From NCBI GenBank assembly GCA_017414535.1, contig JAFQMA010000002.1, forward strand, positions 1 to 44,267: a stretch of 44,267 nucleotides of DNA, in the 5' to 3' direction. Shown piece after piece: positions 1 to 8,703 of this stretch (the stretch's first letter is position 1; each line of letters begins with the position of its first letter). Both the position numbers and the translations under genes were made by a program. The notes below the pieces were generated by a model. It had not been told where the DNA came from, made no database searches, and was given only the letters and a program-made list of their open reading frames with translations. This stretch comes from Clostridia bacterium (GTDB lineage: Bacteria > Bacillota > Clostridia > Oscillospirales > SIG627).

Positions 1-24
1 AGAAAAAAGAAAAGGAGAAAGAAA

Positions 25-1773
25 ATGGATATTTTTGATTTGCTTTCCATGATCGGCGGTTTGTGTCTGTTCCTTTTTGGCATGAACGTCATGGGGTCCG
101 CTCTTGAGAGAAGAGCGGGCGGGTCGCTGAAAACGATTTTAGGAAAACTGACCACGAACCCTGCGCTGGGTCTCATCACGGGTATGGGCGTTACTGCGGT
201 GATCCAGAGCTCCTCCGCCACCACGGTCATGGTGGTGGGCTTCGTTAACTCGGGGCTCATGAGCCTGCGGCAGGCCATCAGCGTTATCATGGGTGCCAAC
301 ATCGGTACCACCGTCACCGCATGGATCCTGTCCCTTTCGGGCATTTCCGGCGACAATATCTTCATTCAATTATTAAAGCCCACAAGCTTTACCCCCATCC
401 TTGCTCTCATCGGCATTATTTTCTACATGTTCGGCAAGGATTCCAAAAAGAAGGATACGGCCATGATCCTTCTGGGCTTTGCCACCCTGATGTTCGGCAT
501 GGATGCCATGAGCGGCGCTGTGGCGGGACTCAAGGACAGCGAGGCCTTCCGCCAGCTGTTCATCCTCTTCCAGAATCCCATTCTGGGTGTGCTGGCAGGC
601 GCGATCCTGACGGCCATCATTCAGTCCAGTTCTGCCTCCGTGGGTATTCTGCAGGCGCTGGCCGCAACGGGTCAGATCACGCTGGGAGCCGCCATTCCCA
701 TTATCATGGGTCAGAACATCGGCACCTGTATCACCGCCATTCTTTCCGCCATAGGCGCCACCAAAAACGCCAAACGGGCGGCCCTGGTGCATCTGTCCTT
801 TAACGTGATCGGTACGGTGATCTTACTTGTGATCTTTATGATCCTAAAGGCGGCACTGGCACCTGCCATTCTTATGGAAAGCGCAAGCTTCATGAGTATT
901 GCCGTAGCACACTCTGTCTTTAACGTGCTCTGCACCCTGATCCTGCTTCCCATGTCCCGTGTGCTGGAGAGACTTGCCATTCTGCTCATTCCCGAATCCA
1001 AGCTTCCCGAGGAAAAGACCGAGCTGGACGAGCGTTTGCTTGCCACGCCTGCCATCGCCTTGGCGCGTAGCCACACCATGGCCACCGAAATGGCGGGGAT
1101 CGCTTTTGATACACTGAAGGGTGGCATGACCTGTTTGAAGGAATACAGCCCGGAAAAGGGTGAGCTCATTCGGGAGGGCGAAGAGCGCACCGACCGCTAT
1201 GAGGACCTGCTCAGCACCTATCTTGTGAAGCTCAGCTATAAGAATCTGACCGAGGAGGAGGGCGGCGAGGTCACAAAGCTCTTAAAGATGATCGGTGACT
1301 TCGAGCGCATCTCCGACCACGGCGTGAACATTCTGGAAAGTGCCGAGGAGCTGAGACAGAAGGAGCTTTGCTTTACCCCTGCCGCCAGGGAGGAGCTGAG
1401 CGTCATCTGTGACGCCGTAACGGAGATCTGCGATCTGACGCTGGAGGCCTTCCTGAAGGATGATGTGTCACAGGCCGCCAAGGTGGAGGCACTGGAGCAG
1501 ATCATCGACGACCTGAAGGAGACCCTGCGTACCCGCCACATCAAGCGCCTGCAGGCAGGCAACTGCTCCATCGAGGCGGGCTTTGTCTGGTCCGACCTTT
1601 TGACCAATATGGAGCGCATTTCCGACCACTGCTCCAACATTACGGGCTGTCTCTTGGAAATGAACCGTCCCGACCTGAACCTGCACGAGGTGCTCCGCGA
1701 TTACCGCGCAAGCAGCGAGGAATATAAGGAAAGCCTTGCCGCATACGGTGAAAAATACGCCCTACCCTGCTAA
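25..1773 (+). CDS. Na/Pi-cotransporter family protein with C-terminal PhoU domain
   Basis: A 582-residue inner-membrane protein of the NptA/PNaS (Na_Pi_cotrans) family, expected to move phosphate, probably with sodium. The membrane part (about residues 1-320) carries the family's two inverted repeats, each marked by a QSSSA motif (QSSSATT near residue 61 and QSSSASVG near 201), with GANIGTT and GQNIGT companion motifs. Residues from about 340 to the end are a soluble helical PhoU-like region containing two similar ERISDH motifs, typical of PhoU repeats. The length matches the PhoU-fused subfamily. AAGGAGAAAG stands just before the ATG. A terminator follows directly, so the gene ends its transcript. 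The promoter lies outside the window or very close to its edge. Ion and substrate specificity are inferred from the family only. Confidence 0.92.
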   Translation: MDIFDLLSMIGGLCLFLFGMNVMGSALERRAGGSLKTILGKLTTNPALGLITGMGVTAVIQSSSATTVMVVGFVNSGLMSLRQAISVIMGANIGTTVTAWILSLSGISGDNIFIQLLKPTSFTPILALIGIIFYMFGKDSKKKDTAMILLGFATLMFGMDAMSGAVAGLKDSEAFRQLFILFQNPILGVLAGAILTAIIQSSSASVGILQALAATGQITLGAAIPIIMGQNIGTCITAILSAIGATKNAKRAALVHLSFNVIGTVILLVIFMILKAALAPAILMESASFMSIAVAHSVFNVLCTLILLPMSRVLERLAILLIPESKLPEEKTELDERLLATPAIALARSHTMATEMAGIAFDTLKGGMTCLKEYSPEKGELIREGEERTDRYEDLLSTYLVKLSYKNLTEEEGGEVTKLLKMIGDFERISDHGVNILESAEELRQKELCFTPAAREELSVICDAVTEICDLTLEAFLKDDVSQAAKVEALEQIIDDLKETLRTRHIKRLQAGNCSIEAGFVWSDLLTNMERISDHCSNITGCLLEMNRPDLNLHEVLRDYRASSEEYKESLAAYGEKYALPC

Positions 1774-1779
1774 AGCTTT

Positions 1780-1808
1780 AACGCCCTGCCCCGGCAGGGC
1801 GTTTTTTT
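1780..1808 (+). terminator. Rho-independent terminator after the Na/Pi cotransporter
   Basis: An eleven-base stem, AACGCCCTGCC pairing with GGCAGGGCGTT across a CC-centred loop, is followed by a run of seven T. It lies 7 nt after the stop codon. Confidence 0.9.
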
Positions 1809-1847
1809 GCGAAAAGAAAGAGGAAAGGTCTTTCTTTTTTCGGCACC

Positions 1848-1876
1848 TTGTGATAAAATAGATAAAATATATATTA
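1848..1876 (+). promoter_or_regulatory. Possible promoter of the ACT-UPF0210 operon
   Basis: TTGTGA at 1848-1853 and an AT-rich block with TATATT/ATATTA near 1870-1876 are spaced by 16-17 nt, between a terminator and the first gene of the next run. The exact -10 is ambiguous because the region is a run of A and T with a repeated GATAAAAT. Confidence 0.4.
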
Positions 1877-1890
1877 TAAAGGAGCATCCT

Positions 1891-2160
1891 ATGAGAGCCG
1901 TTATTACCGTTGTAGGAAAGGACACCGTGGGAATTCTGGCAAAGGTTTCAAACCTTTGTGCCGAAAACGGTGCCAACATCATCGACGTGACCCAGACCGT
2001 TATGCAGGATCTGTTCTGCATGATCATGCTGTGTGAGACCGAAAAAATGAGCGCGGGCTTTTCCGAATTTGTGGATAAGGCCGAGGCACTGGGAAAGGAC
2101 ATGGGCTTGAGGATCCACGTCATGCACGAGGATATTTTCAATTCCATGCATCGCATCTGA
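1891..2160 (+). CDS. ACT domain protein (UPF0237 family)
   Basis: An 89-residue protein made of a single ACT domain, the small ligand-binding fold that commonly senses amino acids. The N-terminus (MRAVITVVGKDTVGILAKV) is the typical first strand and Gly-rich turn of UPF0237, and the domain repeats the beta-alpha-beta pattern to residue 89. The ATG at 1891 follows AAAGGAGC with good spacing, so the longer open frame upstream is rejected. It sits 9 nt before the UPF0210 gene. This ACT/UPF0210 pair is conserved in many Firmicutes and archaea, so the two products probably act together, with the ACT protein as sensor or regulator. The ligand is unknown. Confidence 0.93.
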   Translation: MRAVITVVGKDTVGILAKVSNLCAENGANIIDVTQTVMQDLFCMIMLCETEKMSAGFSEFVDKAEALGKDMGLRIHVMHEDIFNSMHRI

Positions 2161-2169
2161 GGTGAAGCT

Positions 2170-3531
2170 ATGATCAATACCAAGGACATTTTGGAAACGG
2201 TGGCCATGATCCAGGACGAAAATCTGGATATCCGCACCGTTACCATGGGCATTTCCCTATTGGACTGCATCGATCCCGATATCGACCGTGCCTGCGAAAA
2301 GGTCTATGCCAAGATCTGCGAGAAGGCCAAGGATCTGGTGCCCGTTTGTGAGGAGATCGAAAAGACCTACGGCATTCCCATCATCAACAAGCGCATTGCC
2401 GTGACTCCCATCGCCATGCTGACGGCGGCCTGCAAGGGACAGGATCCCGTAAAATTCGCACTGACCCTGGAGAGGAGCGCTAGGACGGTGGGCGTCAACT
2501 TTATCGGCGGCTACAGCGCGCTGGTGCAGAAGGGCTTTGCCGCCGGCGACCGCGAGCTGATCGCCAGCATTCCCGAGGCGCTGAGCCAAACGGAGCACGT
2601 TTGTGCCTCTGTCAATATCGGCTCCACCAAGGCGGGCATCAATATGGATGCGGTGGCCATGATGGGCGGCGTCGTGCGCCGTGCCGCTGAGATCACCGCC
2701 GACCGTCAATGCATCGGTGCGGCAAAGCTTGTGGTATTTTGCAACGCCCCCGAGGATAACCCCTTCATGGCAGGCGCCTTCCACGGCGTAGGCGAGGCAG
2801 ACACGGTCATTAACGTGGGCGTCTCCGGCCCCGGTGTGGTGCGCGCCGCCCTGGCAAAGCTCCCCAAGGATGCCCCCATCGATCAGGTGGCGGAGCTGGT
2901 GAAGAAGACCGCCTTCAAGATCACCCGTATGGGTCAGCTGGTAGCCAAGGAGGCCTCTGCTCGCTTGGGCATGAGCTTCGGCATCGTGGATCTTTCTCTG
3001 GCTCCCACCCCTGCGGTGGGCGACAGCGTTGCCCATATTTTAGAAGAAATGGGTCTGGAGCAATGCGGCTGCTGCGGCACAACCGCCTGTCTTGCCCTGT
3101 TGAACGACGCAGTGAAAAAGGGCGGCGTTATGGCCTCCGGTCATATCGGCGGTCTGTCCGGTGCCTTTATCCCCGTTACCGAGGATGCCGGCATGATCGA
3201 CGCGGCCACGTGCGGCACCCTGATCATTGAAAAGCTGGAGGCCATGACTGCAGTCTGCTCCGTTGGTCTTGATATGATCAATATTCCCGGCGATACTCCT
3301 GCCGAGGTCATCAGTGCCATTATTGCGGACGAGGCCGCCATCGGCATGGTCAACTCCAAGACCACTGCCTGTCGCTTGATCCCCGCCATCGGCAAGACCG
3401 TGGGAGATACCCTCTCCTTCGGCGGACTGCTGGGCGAGGGCCCCGTTATGGCAGTAAACACAAAATCTCCCGCGATCTTTATTCATCGCGGCGGCAGACT
3501 GCCCGCTCCCATGCAGAGCTTGAAAAACTAA
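2170..3531 (+). CDS. UPF0210 / PFL-family (DUF711) protein
   Basis: A 453-residue cytoplasmic protein of the UPF0210 (DUF711) family, distantly related in fold to pyruvate formate-lyase-like proteins. No reaction has been firmly assigned. The length is normal for the family. Visible features include a long N-terminal TMGISLLDC segment, a Gly-rich stretch, a CGCCGT cluster near residue 300 (codons around 3064-3080), and a conserved [12 protein letters not shown] segment. The start has GAGGTGA eight bases upstream. It lies directly after its usual ACT-domain partner, and the methyltransferase gene begins one base after its stop, suggesting a single operon. Confidence 0.92.
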   Translation: MINTKDILETVAMIQDENLDIRTVTMGISLLDCIDPDIDRACEKVYAKICEKAKDLVPVCEEIEKTYGIPIINKRIAVTPIAMLTAACKGQDPVKFALTLERSARTVGVNFIGGYSALVQKGFAAGDRELIASIPEALSQTEHVCASVNIGSTKAGINMDAVAMMGGVVRRAAEITADRQCIGAAKLVVFCNAPEDNPFMAGAFHGVGEADTVINVGVSGPGVVRAALAKLPKDAPIDQVAELVKKTAFKITRMGQLVAKEASARLGMSFGIVDLSLAPTPAVGDSVAHILEEMGLEQCGCCGTTACLALLNDAVKKGGVMASGHIGGLSGAFIPVTEDAGMIDAATCGTLIIEKLEAMTAVCSVGLDMINIPGDTPAEVISAIIADEAAIGMVNSKTTACRLIPAIGKTVGDTLSFGGLLGEGPVMAVNTKSPAIFIHRGGRLPAPMQSLKN

Positions 3532-3532
3532 G

Positions 3533-4687
3533 ATGCTGCAGCAGATCGTAAAAGAGATCACGGAAAGCCTCCCTTCCCTTGTCAAGGCGGTATTCAGCGC
3601 CCCCCGCGGCAGCGATCTGCCCCGCCGCATCGTACTGGAAAAGGGCGAAAAAATGGGAGAGTCCCTGTTTTTCGTAGAAGAAACGAGGGAAAACAAGGCC
3701 TTCCATCGGAATTTAACGGAGGACGAGGCACTTTCCTTTCTCAGAGAAACAGTAGAGGCGTGTGCTTTCCGCCAGATCAATCTCTTTACCTCAGAGAAAG
3801 AAATCGCCTTCCGCATTTCCAAAAAGGGTAAGGTCAGCCGCTCGGTAAATACCCTTTCGGTGCCCGTTACCGTGAAGGCCTCCCACAACAAGGAAAAGAA
3901 CTATCTGATCCGCGAGGGCGAGGCCGTCCCCTTTTTGGTAGATCTCGGCGTTTTCACCCGCGAATACAAGGTAGTGCACGCAAAATACGATAAATTCCGT
4001 CAGATCAACCGCTTTATCGAGATCCTCGACCACGCCTTTTCCGATTTTGACAAGGACGAGGTGCGGGTCTTGGATTTTGGCTGCGGCAAATCCTATCTTA
4101 CCTTTTTCGTCTATTATTACTTCTCCCACATCCGCAAAAAACGGGTGCACATCATCGGATACGATCTGAAGGCGGACGTGGTGGCGCACTGCAACGAGCT
4201 GGCGAAAAAATACGGCTATCACGGTCTTTCCTTCGTGGTGGCGGACGTAACGCGGGACACCCTGTCCTCCGATCCCATCGATTTCGTCATCAGCCTGCAC
4301 GCCTGCGACGTGGCTACGGACTTCGCCTTAAATTTTGCTTTGGAGCGAGACGTTCCGTATATCTTCTCCGTTCCCTGCTGTCAGCACGAGATCGGACAGA
4401 AGATCGGCAAGGGTGAGGGCGATCTGGATCTGTTTTTGGAGCACGGTCTTTTCAAGGAAAGACTGTGCGCTTTGCTCACCGACGCCATGCGCACCAAGAT
4501 CCTGGAGGCGGAGGGCTATCGAGTGGAGGTGCTGGAATTTGTGGATTTTGCTCACTCCCCCAAAAATATCATGCTCCGTGCCAAAAGAACGGGACATAAA
4601 AAGAAAAGCCTTGCTCCCCTTTTTGAACTGGAGGCGCGATACGGCTTTACCCAAACACTATTGCATTTAAGAGAGGAAAAGCAATGA
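3533..4687 (+). CDS. Class I SAM-dependent methyltransferase (Methyltransf_32-like)
   Basis: A 384-residue soluble protein. The N-terminal ~140 residues are a poorly conserved domain. From about residue 175 a Rossmann methyltransferase fold appears: LDFGCGKSYLTF is motif I (SAM binding), IIGYDLKADVV gives the acidic ribose-binding residue of motif II, and FVISLHACDVATDFAL followed by VPCCQHE is characteristic of the PF13679 family related to eukaryotic GSTCD. Its substrate is unknown; related proteins are suspected RNA or protein methylases. The start codon follows the previous stop by one base and has no clear Shine-Dalgarno site, so translational coupling is likely. The stop overlaps the rsmI start (ATGA), and an rRNA methylase neighbour hints at an RNA target, which is only an inference. 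Confidence 0.85.
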   Translation: MLQQIVKEITESLPSLVKAVFSAPRGSDLPRRIVLEKGEKMGESLFFVEETRENKAFHRNLTEDEALSFLRETVEACAFRQINLFTSEKEIAFRISKKGKVSRSVNTLSVPVTVKASHNKEKNYLIREGEAVPFLVDLGVFTREYKVVHAKYDKFRQINRFIEILDHAFSDFDKDEVRVLDFGCGKSYLTFFVYYYFSHIRKKRVHIIGYDLKADVVAHCNELAKKYGYHGLSFVVADVTRDTLSSDPIDFVISLHACDVATDFALNFALERDVPYIFSVPCCQHEIGQKIGKGEGDLDLFLEHGLFKERLCALLTDAMRTKILEAEGYRVEVLEFVDFAHSPKNIMLRAKRTGHKKKSLAPLFELEARYGFTQTLLHLREEKQ

Positions 4688-5634
4688 GCGAACAGACGAC
4701 TCGCCCCGAGGAGCTGGAGGGGGCCCTGGAGCTCCTTTCCGACAAGGCGGTTTACGTGGCGGGCGGCACCCTGTACGTGGTGGCCACCCCCATCGGGCGC
4801 ATTGTGGACATTTCCGTCAGAGCCATGAAGGTGCTGGAGGGAGTGGATCTCATTGCCGCGGAGGATACCAGACGGTCCTACATTCTGCTGAACGTGCTGG
4901 GCATCCGCAAGGAGGTCATCTCCAATCAGAAATTCAACGAGCACCGCAAGACCGAGCTTTTTCTCTCCGCTCTGCGGGACGGCAAGAGCATTGCGGTCAT
5001 CAGCGATGCAGGCACACCCTGCATTTCCGATCCCGGAAACGAGCTGATCCGCGCGGCCATTCGGGAGGGCTTTCCCGTAGTGCCCGTGCCCGGCGCCTGC
5101 GCCGCCGTGGGCGGTGTTTCCGCCTCGGGCTTTGACCTGACAAGCTTTCTCTTCTGCGGCTTTTTCCCCAAGGAAAATACCGAGCGCAAGGAGGAGCTTC
5201 TGCGGCTGAAAAGCGGCGTGACCCGCACCTTTATTTATTACGAATCCCCCAAGCGCATCCTTAAGACCGTAAGCTTTCTGGCAGAGAAGCTGCCCGACGC
5301 CGCTCTTTGCCTTTGCAACGATCTGACCAAGACCCACGAGCGCTTTTACCGCGGCACCCCCGCCGAGGTCTCAGCCGAGCTCGAGGCCAATCCCAACGCG
5401 GAGAAGGGTGAATTTACTCTGATCATCGAAATGCCTCCCAAGGTAGCGGAGCCTCCCAAGGAAGAGAAGCCCTCCTCCCCCGAGGCCGCACTGGTGGAAG
5501 CTATGTTGGCAGGTGCAGAAACCCTGAGGGATGCCATGGAGGCCATTCTGGCCAAGGAGGACGCTCCTTTCAAGAAAAACGAGCTGAAGCAAGCCTCCAT
5601 TCGGTTAAAAGCCCTCTTCGCACCCGAGGAATAG
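4684..5634 (+). CDS. rsmI: 16S rRNA 2'-O-methyltransferase RsmI (C1402)
   Basis: A 316-residue tetrapyrrole-methylase-fold enzyme that 2'-O-methylates 16S rRNA C1402 at the decoding centre. Family motifs are clear: LYVVATPIGRIVDIS at the start of the fold, AAEDTRRSYILL, the SAM-binding ISDAGTPCISDPG, and VPVPGACA. The C-terminal ~55 residues form the small helical RsmI tail domain after a Pro/Glu-rich linker. The protein carries about 28 residues before the canonical GTLYVVATP start, more than most RsmI. The ATG overlaps the previous stop by 4 nt and has GAGAGGAAAA upstream, which supports this start. Confidence 0.96.
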   Translation: MSEQTTRPEELEGALELLSDKAVYVAGGTLYVVATPIGRIVDISVRAMKVLEGVDLIAAEDTRRSYILLNVLGIRKEVISNQKFNEHRKTELFLSALRDGKSIAVISDAGTPCISDPGNELIRAAIREGFPVVPVPGACAAVGGVSASGFDLTSFLFCGFFPKENTERKEELLRLKSGVTRTFIYYESPKRILKTVSFLAEKLPDAALCLCNDLTKTHERFYRGTPAEVSAELEANPNAEKGEFTLIIEMPPKVAEPPKEEKPSSPEAALVEAMLAGAETLRDAMEAILAKEDAPFKKNELKQASIRLKALFAPEE

Positions 5635-5637
5635 GCC

Positions 5638-6708
5638 ATGACGGCAAAAAAGATAGGCAAGGTCGCCCTTTGGGCGCTTGCGGCATTGCTTTTTACGGTG
5701 CTGTGCTACGTGGCGTACGTGCTCCTCAGCTATGACCGCATTCCCGATAACACCGTCCTTGAGCCGCAAAACACGGGGAAGGACGAGGCCATCCGCCTGA
5801 ACGTGCCATACCGTGCCGTGACCCAAAACGTTGGCTTCGGCGCCTACACGGCGGATTTCACCTTTTTCATGGACGGCGGCAAGGAGAGCCGCGCCGAAAG
5901 CCGCGAGAGCGTGCTTTCCTGCATCCATGCGGCGGCAGACAAGGCGGAGGGCCTTGATGCCGATTTCATCCTCTTTCAGGAGGTGGATTTTGATTCCACC
6001 CGCAGCTTTCACGTAGACCAGCGGGCTCTGCTGCAGGAGAGATTTACCCCTTACAGCAGTACCTTTGCAGTCAACTATCATTCGGCCTATCTCATGTATC
6101 CGCTCCTTGAGCCTCACGGAGCCTCCAACAGCGGCCTTTTGACCCTGAGCCGCTATAACGCCAGCTCTGCCCTGCGGCGCAGTCTTCCCATTTCCACGAG
6201 CCTTTCCAAGCTTTTGGATCTGGATCGCTGTTATTCGGTGACCCGTTACCCCGTGGAAAACGGCAAGGAGCTGGTGATCTATAACGTGCATCTTTCCGCC
6301 TACGGCGGCAGTGACAAGATCCGCACCGCCCAGATGACCATGCTTTTCGAGGATATGAAGGCAGAATACGAAAAGGGCAATTACTGCGTGTGCGGCGGCG
6401 ATTTCAACCACGATTTTACGGGGGATTCCACCCAAAGGCTCAACGGCGGCACCACCGTGGATTTCGGTTGGGCGCAGCCCTTCCCCGCCGAGCTTCTGCC
6501 CGCGGGCATCCGCCGCTGTACGGATTACGATACCCTCTCCCCCACCTGTCGCAACTGCGATATTCCCTACGAAAAGGGAAATTTTACCATTATTGTGGAC
6601 GGCTTTTTGGTCAGTGAAAACGTAGCGGTCAAGACCGTGGAGAATATCTCCTGCGATTTTGCCTTTTCCGACCACAATCCCGTAGTTTTGGAATTTATCT
6701 GCAAGTAA
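5638..6708 (+). CDS. Endonuclease/exonuclease/phosphatase (EEP) family protein, membrane-anchored
   Basis: A 356-residue protein with one N-terminal membrane segment (about residues 9-31, LWALAALLFTVLCYVAYVLL) followed by an extracytoplasmic EEP (DNase I-like) hydrolase domain. Motifs in order are TQNVG (first catalytic Asn), FQEVD (metal-binding Glu), YNVHLSAYG, GGDFNHDF (Asp/Asn pair) and a terminal SDHNPVVLEF carrying the catalytic Asp-His. All key residues are present, so it should be active as a phosphodiesterase or phosphatase, but the substrate cannot be told. It starts 3 nt after rsmI with GAGGA upstream and is the last gene of the operon, ending at a terminator. Confidence 0.85.
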   Translation: MTAKKIGKVALWALAALLFTVLCYVAYVLLSYDRIPDNTVLEPQNTGKDEAIRLNVPYRAVTQNVGFGAYTADFTFFMDGGKESRAESRESVLSCIHAAADKAEGLDADFILFQEVDFDSTRSFHVDQRALLQERFTPYSSTFAVNYHSAYLMYPLLEPHGASNSGLLTLSRYNASSALRRSLPISTSLSKLLDLDRCYSVTRYPVENGKELVIYNVHLSAYGGSDKIRTAQMTMLFEDMKAEYEKGNYCVCGGDFNHDFTGDSTQRLNGGTTVDFGWAQPFPAELLPAGIRRCTDYDTLSPTCRNCDIPYEKGNFTIIVDGFLVSENVAVKTVENISCDFAFSDHNPVVLEFICK

Positions 6709-6743
6709 AAAGGAAGCACCGAGCGGCGCTTCCTTTTATTTTT
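6708..6743 (+). terminator. Terminator of the ACT-to-EEP operon
   Basis: AAAAGGAAGC at 6708-6717 pairs with GCTTCCTTTT at 6728-6737, followed by ATTTTTTT. The stem overlaps the stop codon of the EEP gene. Confidence 0.8.
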
Positions 6744-6751
6744 TTCGGCGT

Positions 6752-6779
6752 AAAAAAAGGAAGCGATGCCGCTTCCTTT
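6752..6779 (-). terminator. Terminator of the SDR gene
   Basis: AAAGGAAGCG pairs with CGCTTCCTTT around ATGC. Read on the minus strand the stem is followed by seven T (plus-strand A run 6752-6758). It uses the same GGAAGC/GCTTCC core as the adjacent plus-strand terminator. Confidence 0.85.
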
Positions 6780-6784
6780 ATCTT

Positions 6785-7573
6785 TTACCAAGCGGTCCAG
6801 CCGCCGTCCACCACGATATTGGTGCCCGTCATAAAGCTTCCCGCATCGCTTGCCAGAAGCAAGACGGCGCCTGCCATTTCATGGCTTTTTCCGATGCGAC
6901 CCAGCATGGTCTTATCCGCCAGCTTTCGGTTGAACTCCTTTTCCTTCTGATTGTTGGGGTTGGGAAAAGGTCCGGGAGTAACGCAGTTTACCCGAATTCC
7001 GTAGGGCGCCGTGTGGCAAGCCGCATAACGCGTCAGCTGCTCCACACCCGCCTTTCCCACGCCGTAGTTGGGGGGCTGACGCTGAGGACTGTCGCCGTAA
7101 ATGCGAAGATCGGGAGAAACAAGACCGTACATGGAGCAGTAATTGATAATAGATCCACCCTTTTCCTTCATAAAGGGAATACATTCGCGAAGGGACATAA
7201 ATACACAGTCCAGAGAACCGCAGATGCCCGCAGACCATACCTCGTCAGACATAAATTCCATATTGCTCCCCGCGCCGGCACCGCAGGTAAAGCAGGCGCA
7301 GTTGACGACCACGTCGATGCGACCGTAGCGTTCGTAAACGGTCTGATACAAATTGCGAAAGGATTCGCTTTTGGAAATGTCGCAATAAACGAACAGATCG
7401 CCCGCAGACTTCTCTGTCTCCTCCCAGCGAGTTTCAGTCTCGCAAATGTCCGCCACCACTACCGTGGCTCCGAAATCCTTTAGGATCTTCACATTTTCCC
7501 GACCAAGATAGCCCGTGCCGCCCGTAACGATACACACCTTACCGGTCATGTCGAAAAGCTTTTTGTAATCCAT
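6785..7573 (-). CDS. Short-chain dehydrogenase/reductase (SDR)
   Basis: A 262-residue classical SDR oxidoreductase. TGGTGYLGRENV near residue 17 is the Rossmann G-x3-G-x-G cofactor motif. VVVADI ends the second strand, and the Asp suggests NAD(H) rather than NADP(H). NCAC stands where NNAG is usual. The active site has Ser in NYCSMYG and the YxxxK pair in YGVGK. The C-terminus TGTNIVVDGGWTAW is typical. The ATG at 7573 is chosen because a GGAGAGGGAAGG site precedes it; upstream in-frame codons lack one. Related enzymes often reduce sugars or 3-oxoacyl groups, but the substrate here is unknown. It is divergent from an AraC-type regulator, which is the likely controller. Confidence 0.9.
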   Translation of the reverse strand: MDYKKLFDMTGKVCIVTGGTGYLGRENVKILKDFGATVVVADICETETRWEETEKSAGDLFVYCDISKSESFRNLYQTVYERYGRIDVVVNCACFTCGAGAGSNMEFMSDEVWSAGICGSLDCVFMSLRECIPFMKEKGGSIINYCSMYGLVSPDLRIYGDSPQRQPPNYGVGKAGVEQLTRYAACHTAPYGIRVNCVTPGPFPNPNNQKEKEFNRKLADKTMLGRIGKSHEMAGAVLLLASDAGSFMTGTNIVVDGGWTAW

Positions 7574-7601
7574 TTTCCTTCCCTCTCCTTTGGTTTTTCT
7601 C

Positions 7602-7630
7602 ATTTTATGAGAGAGACGGCCTTCCGTCAA
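7602..7630 (-). promoter_or_regulatory. Promoter of the SDR gene
   Basis: On the minus strand TTGACG (7630-7625) and TAAAAT (7607-7602) are separated by 17 nt, about 30 nt before the SDR start codon. Confidence 0.75.
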
Positions 7631-7705
7631 TCTGTTGGCTCGCCCATTTTTCAAGATCCCGTCCGTTTCTCAATACTCTATGAAATCTGTTTATTTTTGC
7701 AAGCC

Positions 7706-7732
7706 ATTTTCGTCCTCTTTGCGTCCGAAAAT
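7706..7732. promoter_or_regulatory. Inverted repeat in the SDR/AraC divergent region
   Basis: ATTTTCG at 7706-7712 and CGAAAAT at 7726-7732 form a dyad of arms 7 nt long separated by 13 nt. It lies between the two divergent promoters and could be an operator for the AraC-type protein. This is only a positional inference. Confidence 0.3.
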
Positions 7733-7754
7733 CAAAACATTTCAAAAGAAAGAT

Positions 7755-7783
7755 TTGACTTTCAGAACAAACGAAGGCATAAT
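7755..7783 (+). promoter_or_regulatory. Promoter of the AraC-family gene
   Basis: TTGACT at 7755-7760 and CATAAT at 7778-7783 are separated by 17 nt. The ATG is 17 nt downstream with GAGGTGAT as ribosome site, so the leader is very short. Confidence 0.75.
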
Positions 7784-7800
7784 ACTGTTGAGGTGATCCT

Positions 7801-8658
7801 ATGCAGATTTATGAGGTCAGCTTTCACGCGGGGCAGATCGCAGGCACACTGATAGGCCTGTGCGTGGAGGATTCGAGGCCAAACGAAACGGATAATTATT
7901 ATCAGCACCGTCACCCCCATTACGAGCTCCACTGGGTATCAAAAGGCTCCTGCCGTATTGCATTTGAAAAGAAAACGCAGGCTTTGAAGGAAAAAGAGAT
8001 GATCTTGATCCCGCCGGGCTGTTTTCACCGCATTTTTTCTCTTTCCCACGATTTTTCACACATGACCGTAAGCCTCGATCTTTTTTCTCCCGAACGTGCC
8101 GCCGAGCTTCCGCCCGGCGCCGCCTTTCACAAAAAGCTCCCCACGGAGGAGCCGATGCTCCTCCCCGTAACGGAAGAAGCAGAAAGGGAGCTGCAGACTA
8201 TGAAAGCCATTTGCACGGCAAAGCAAAGCGAACCCATGAAAAAGGAGCGGCTCTGTGCTCATTGCCTTCTCCTTCTTACCACCTTGACAAAGGAATCGGT
8301 AAAAGAGGACTACGGAGCAGGGGCTTTTGAGCGATTCGGTAAGCAAAAGGACCTGATCGACGTGTTCTTTGCCCGTCGCTTTTCCTCCGACAGCTCCATG
8401 GAAGATCTGGCACGCGAGCTCAGCATCAGCACCAGACAGCTTCACCGAATTTTAAAAAAGGAATACGGCATGAACTATCGGGAAATGATGAGCGAAAGCC
8501 GCATCAAGATCGCCACGGATCTCCTTGTCAATACCAATCGAAGCGTGGCGGATATTGCGGATCTTTTGGGCTACAGCAGTGCCGCTAATTTTTCCGCCTT
8601 TATGAAAAGAAGCTCCGGCAAAACCCCCTCGGACATCCGACGGATGGGAAGAAAATGA
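7801..8658 (+). CDS. AraC-family transcriptional regulator with cupin sensor domain
   Basis: A 285-residue DNA-binding protein. The N-terminal half is a cupin-like sensor with the metal/ligand motif HRHPHYELHWV around residue 37, followed by PPGCFHRI. The last ~100 residues hold the two helix-turn-helix motifs of AraC/XylS: MEDLARELSISTRQLHRILK and SVADIADLLGYSSAANFSAF, then the closing GKTPSDIRR signature. Such proteins usually sense sugars or related metabolites and activate nearby genes. It is divergent from the SDR gene, its most likely target. A short leader and a terminator just after its stop make it monocistronic. Confidence 0.93.
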   Translation: MQIYEVSFHAGQIAGTLIGLCVEDSRPNETDNYYQHRHPHYELHWVSKGSCRIAFEKKTQALKEKEMILIPPGCFHRIFSLSHDFSHMTVSLDLFSPERAAELPPGAAFHKKLPTEEPMLLPVTEEAERELQTMKAICTAKQSEPMKKERLCAHCLLLLTTLTKESVKEDYGAGAFERFGKQKDLIDVFFARRFSSDSSMEDLARELSISTRQLHRILKKEYGMNYREMMSESRIKIATDLLVNTNRSVADIADLLGYSSAANFSAFMKRSSGKTPSDIRRMGRK

Positions 8659-8670
8659 TCCGCACAAAAA

Positions 8671-8697
8671 AAGAAGCACCGTTCGGTGCTTCTTTTC
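8671..8697. terminator. Bidirectional terminator between araC-like gene and argG
   Basis: AAGAAGCACC pairs with GGTGCTTCTT around GTTC, flanked by A7 on the left and TTTT on the right. It serves the convergent genes on both sides. Confidence 0.88.
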
Positions 8698-8703
8698 GTT
8701 TGA

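Noticed and set aside
6708..6779. Two similar GGAAGC hairpins as a regulatory tandem
   Set aside because: They are best explained as back-to-back terminators for the convergent EEP and SDR genes; each has its T run on the proper side.
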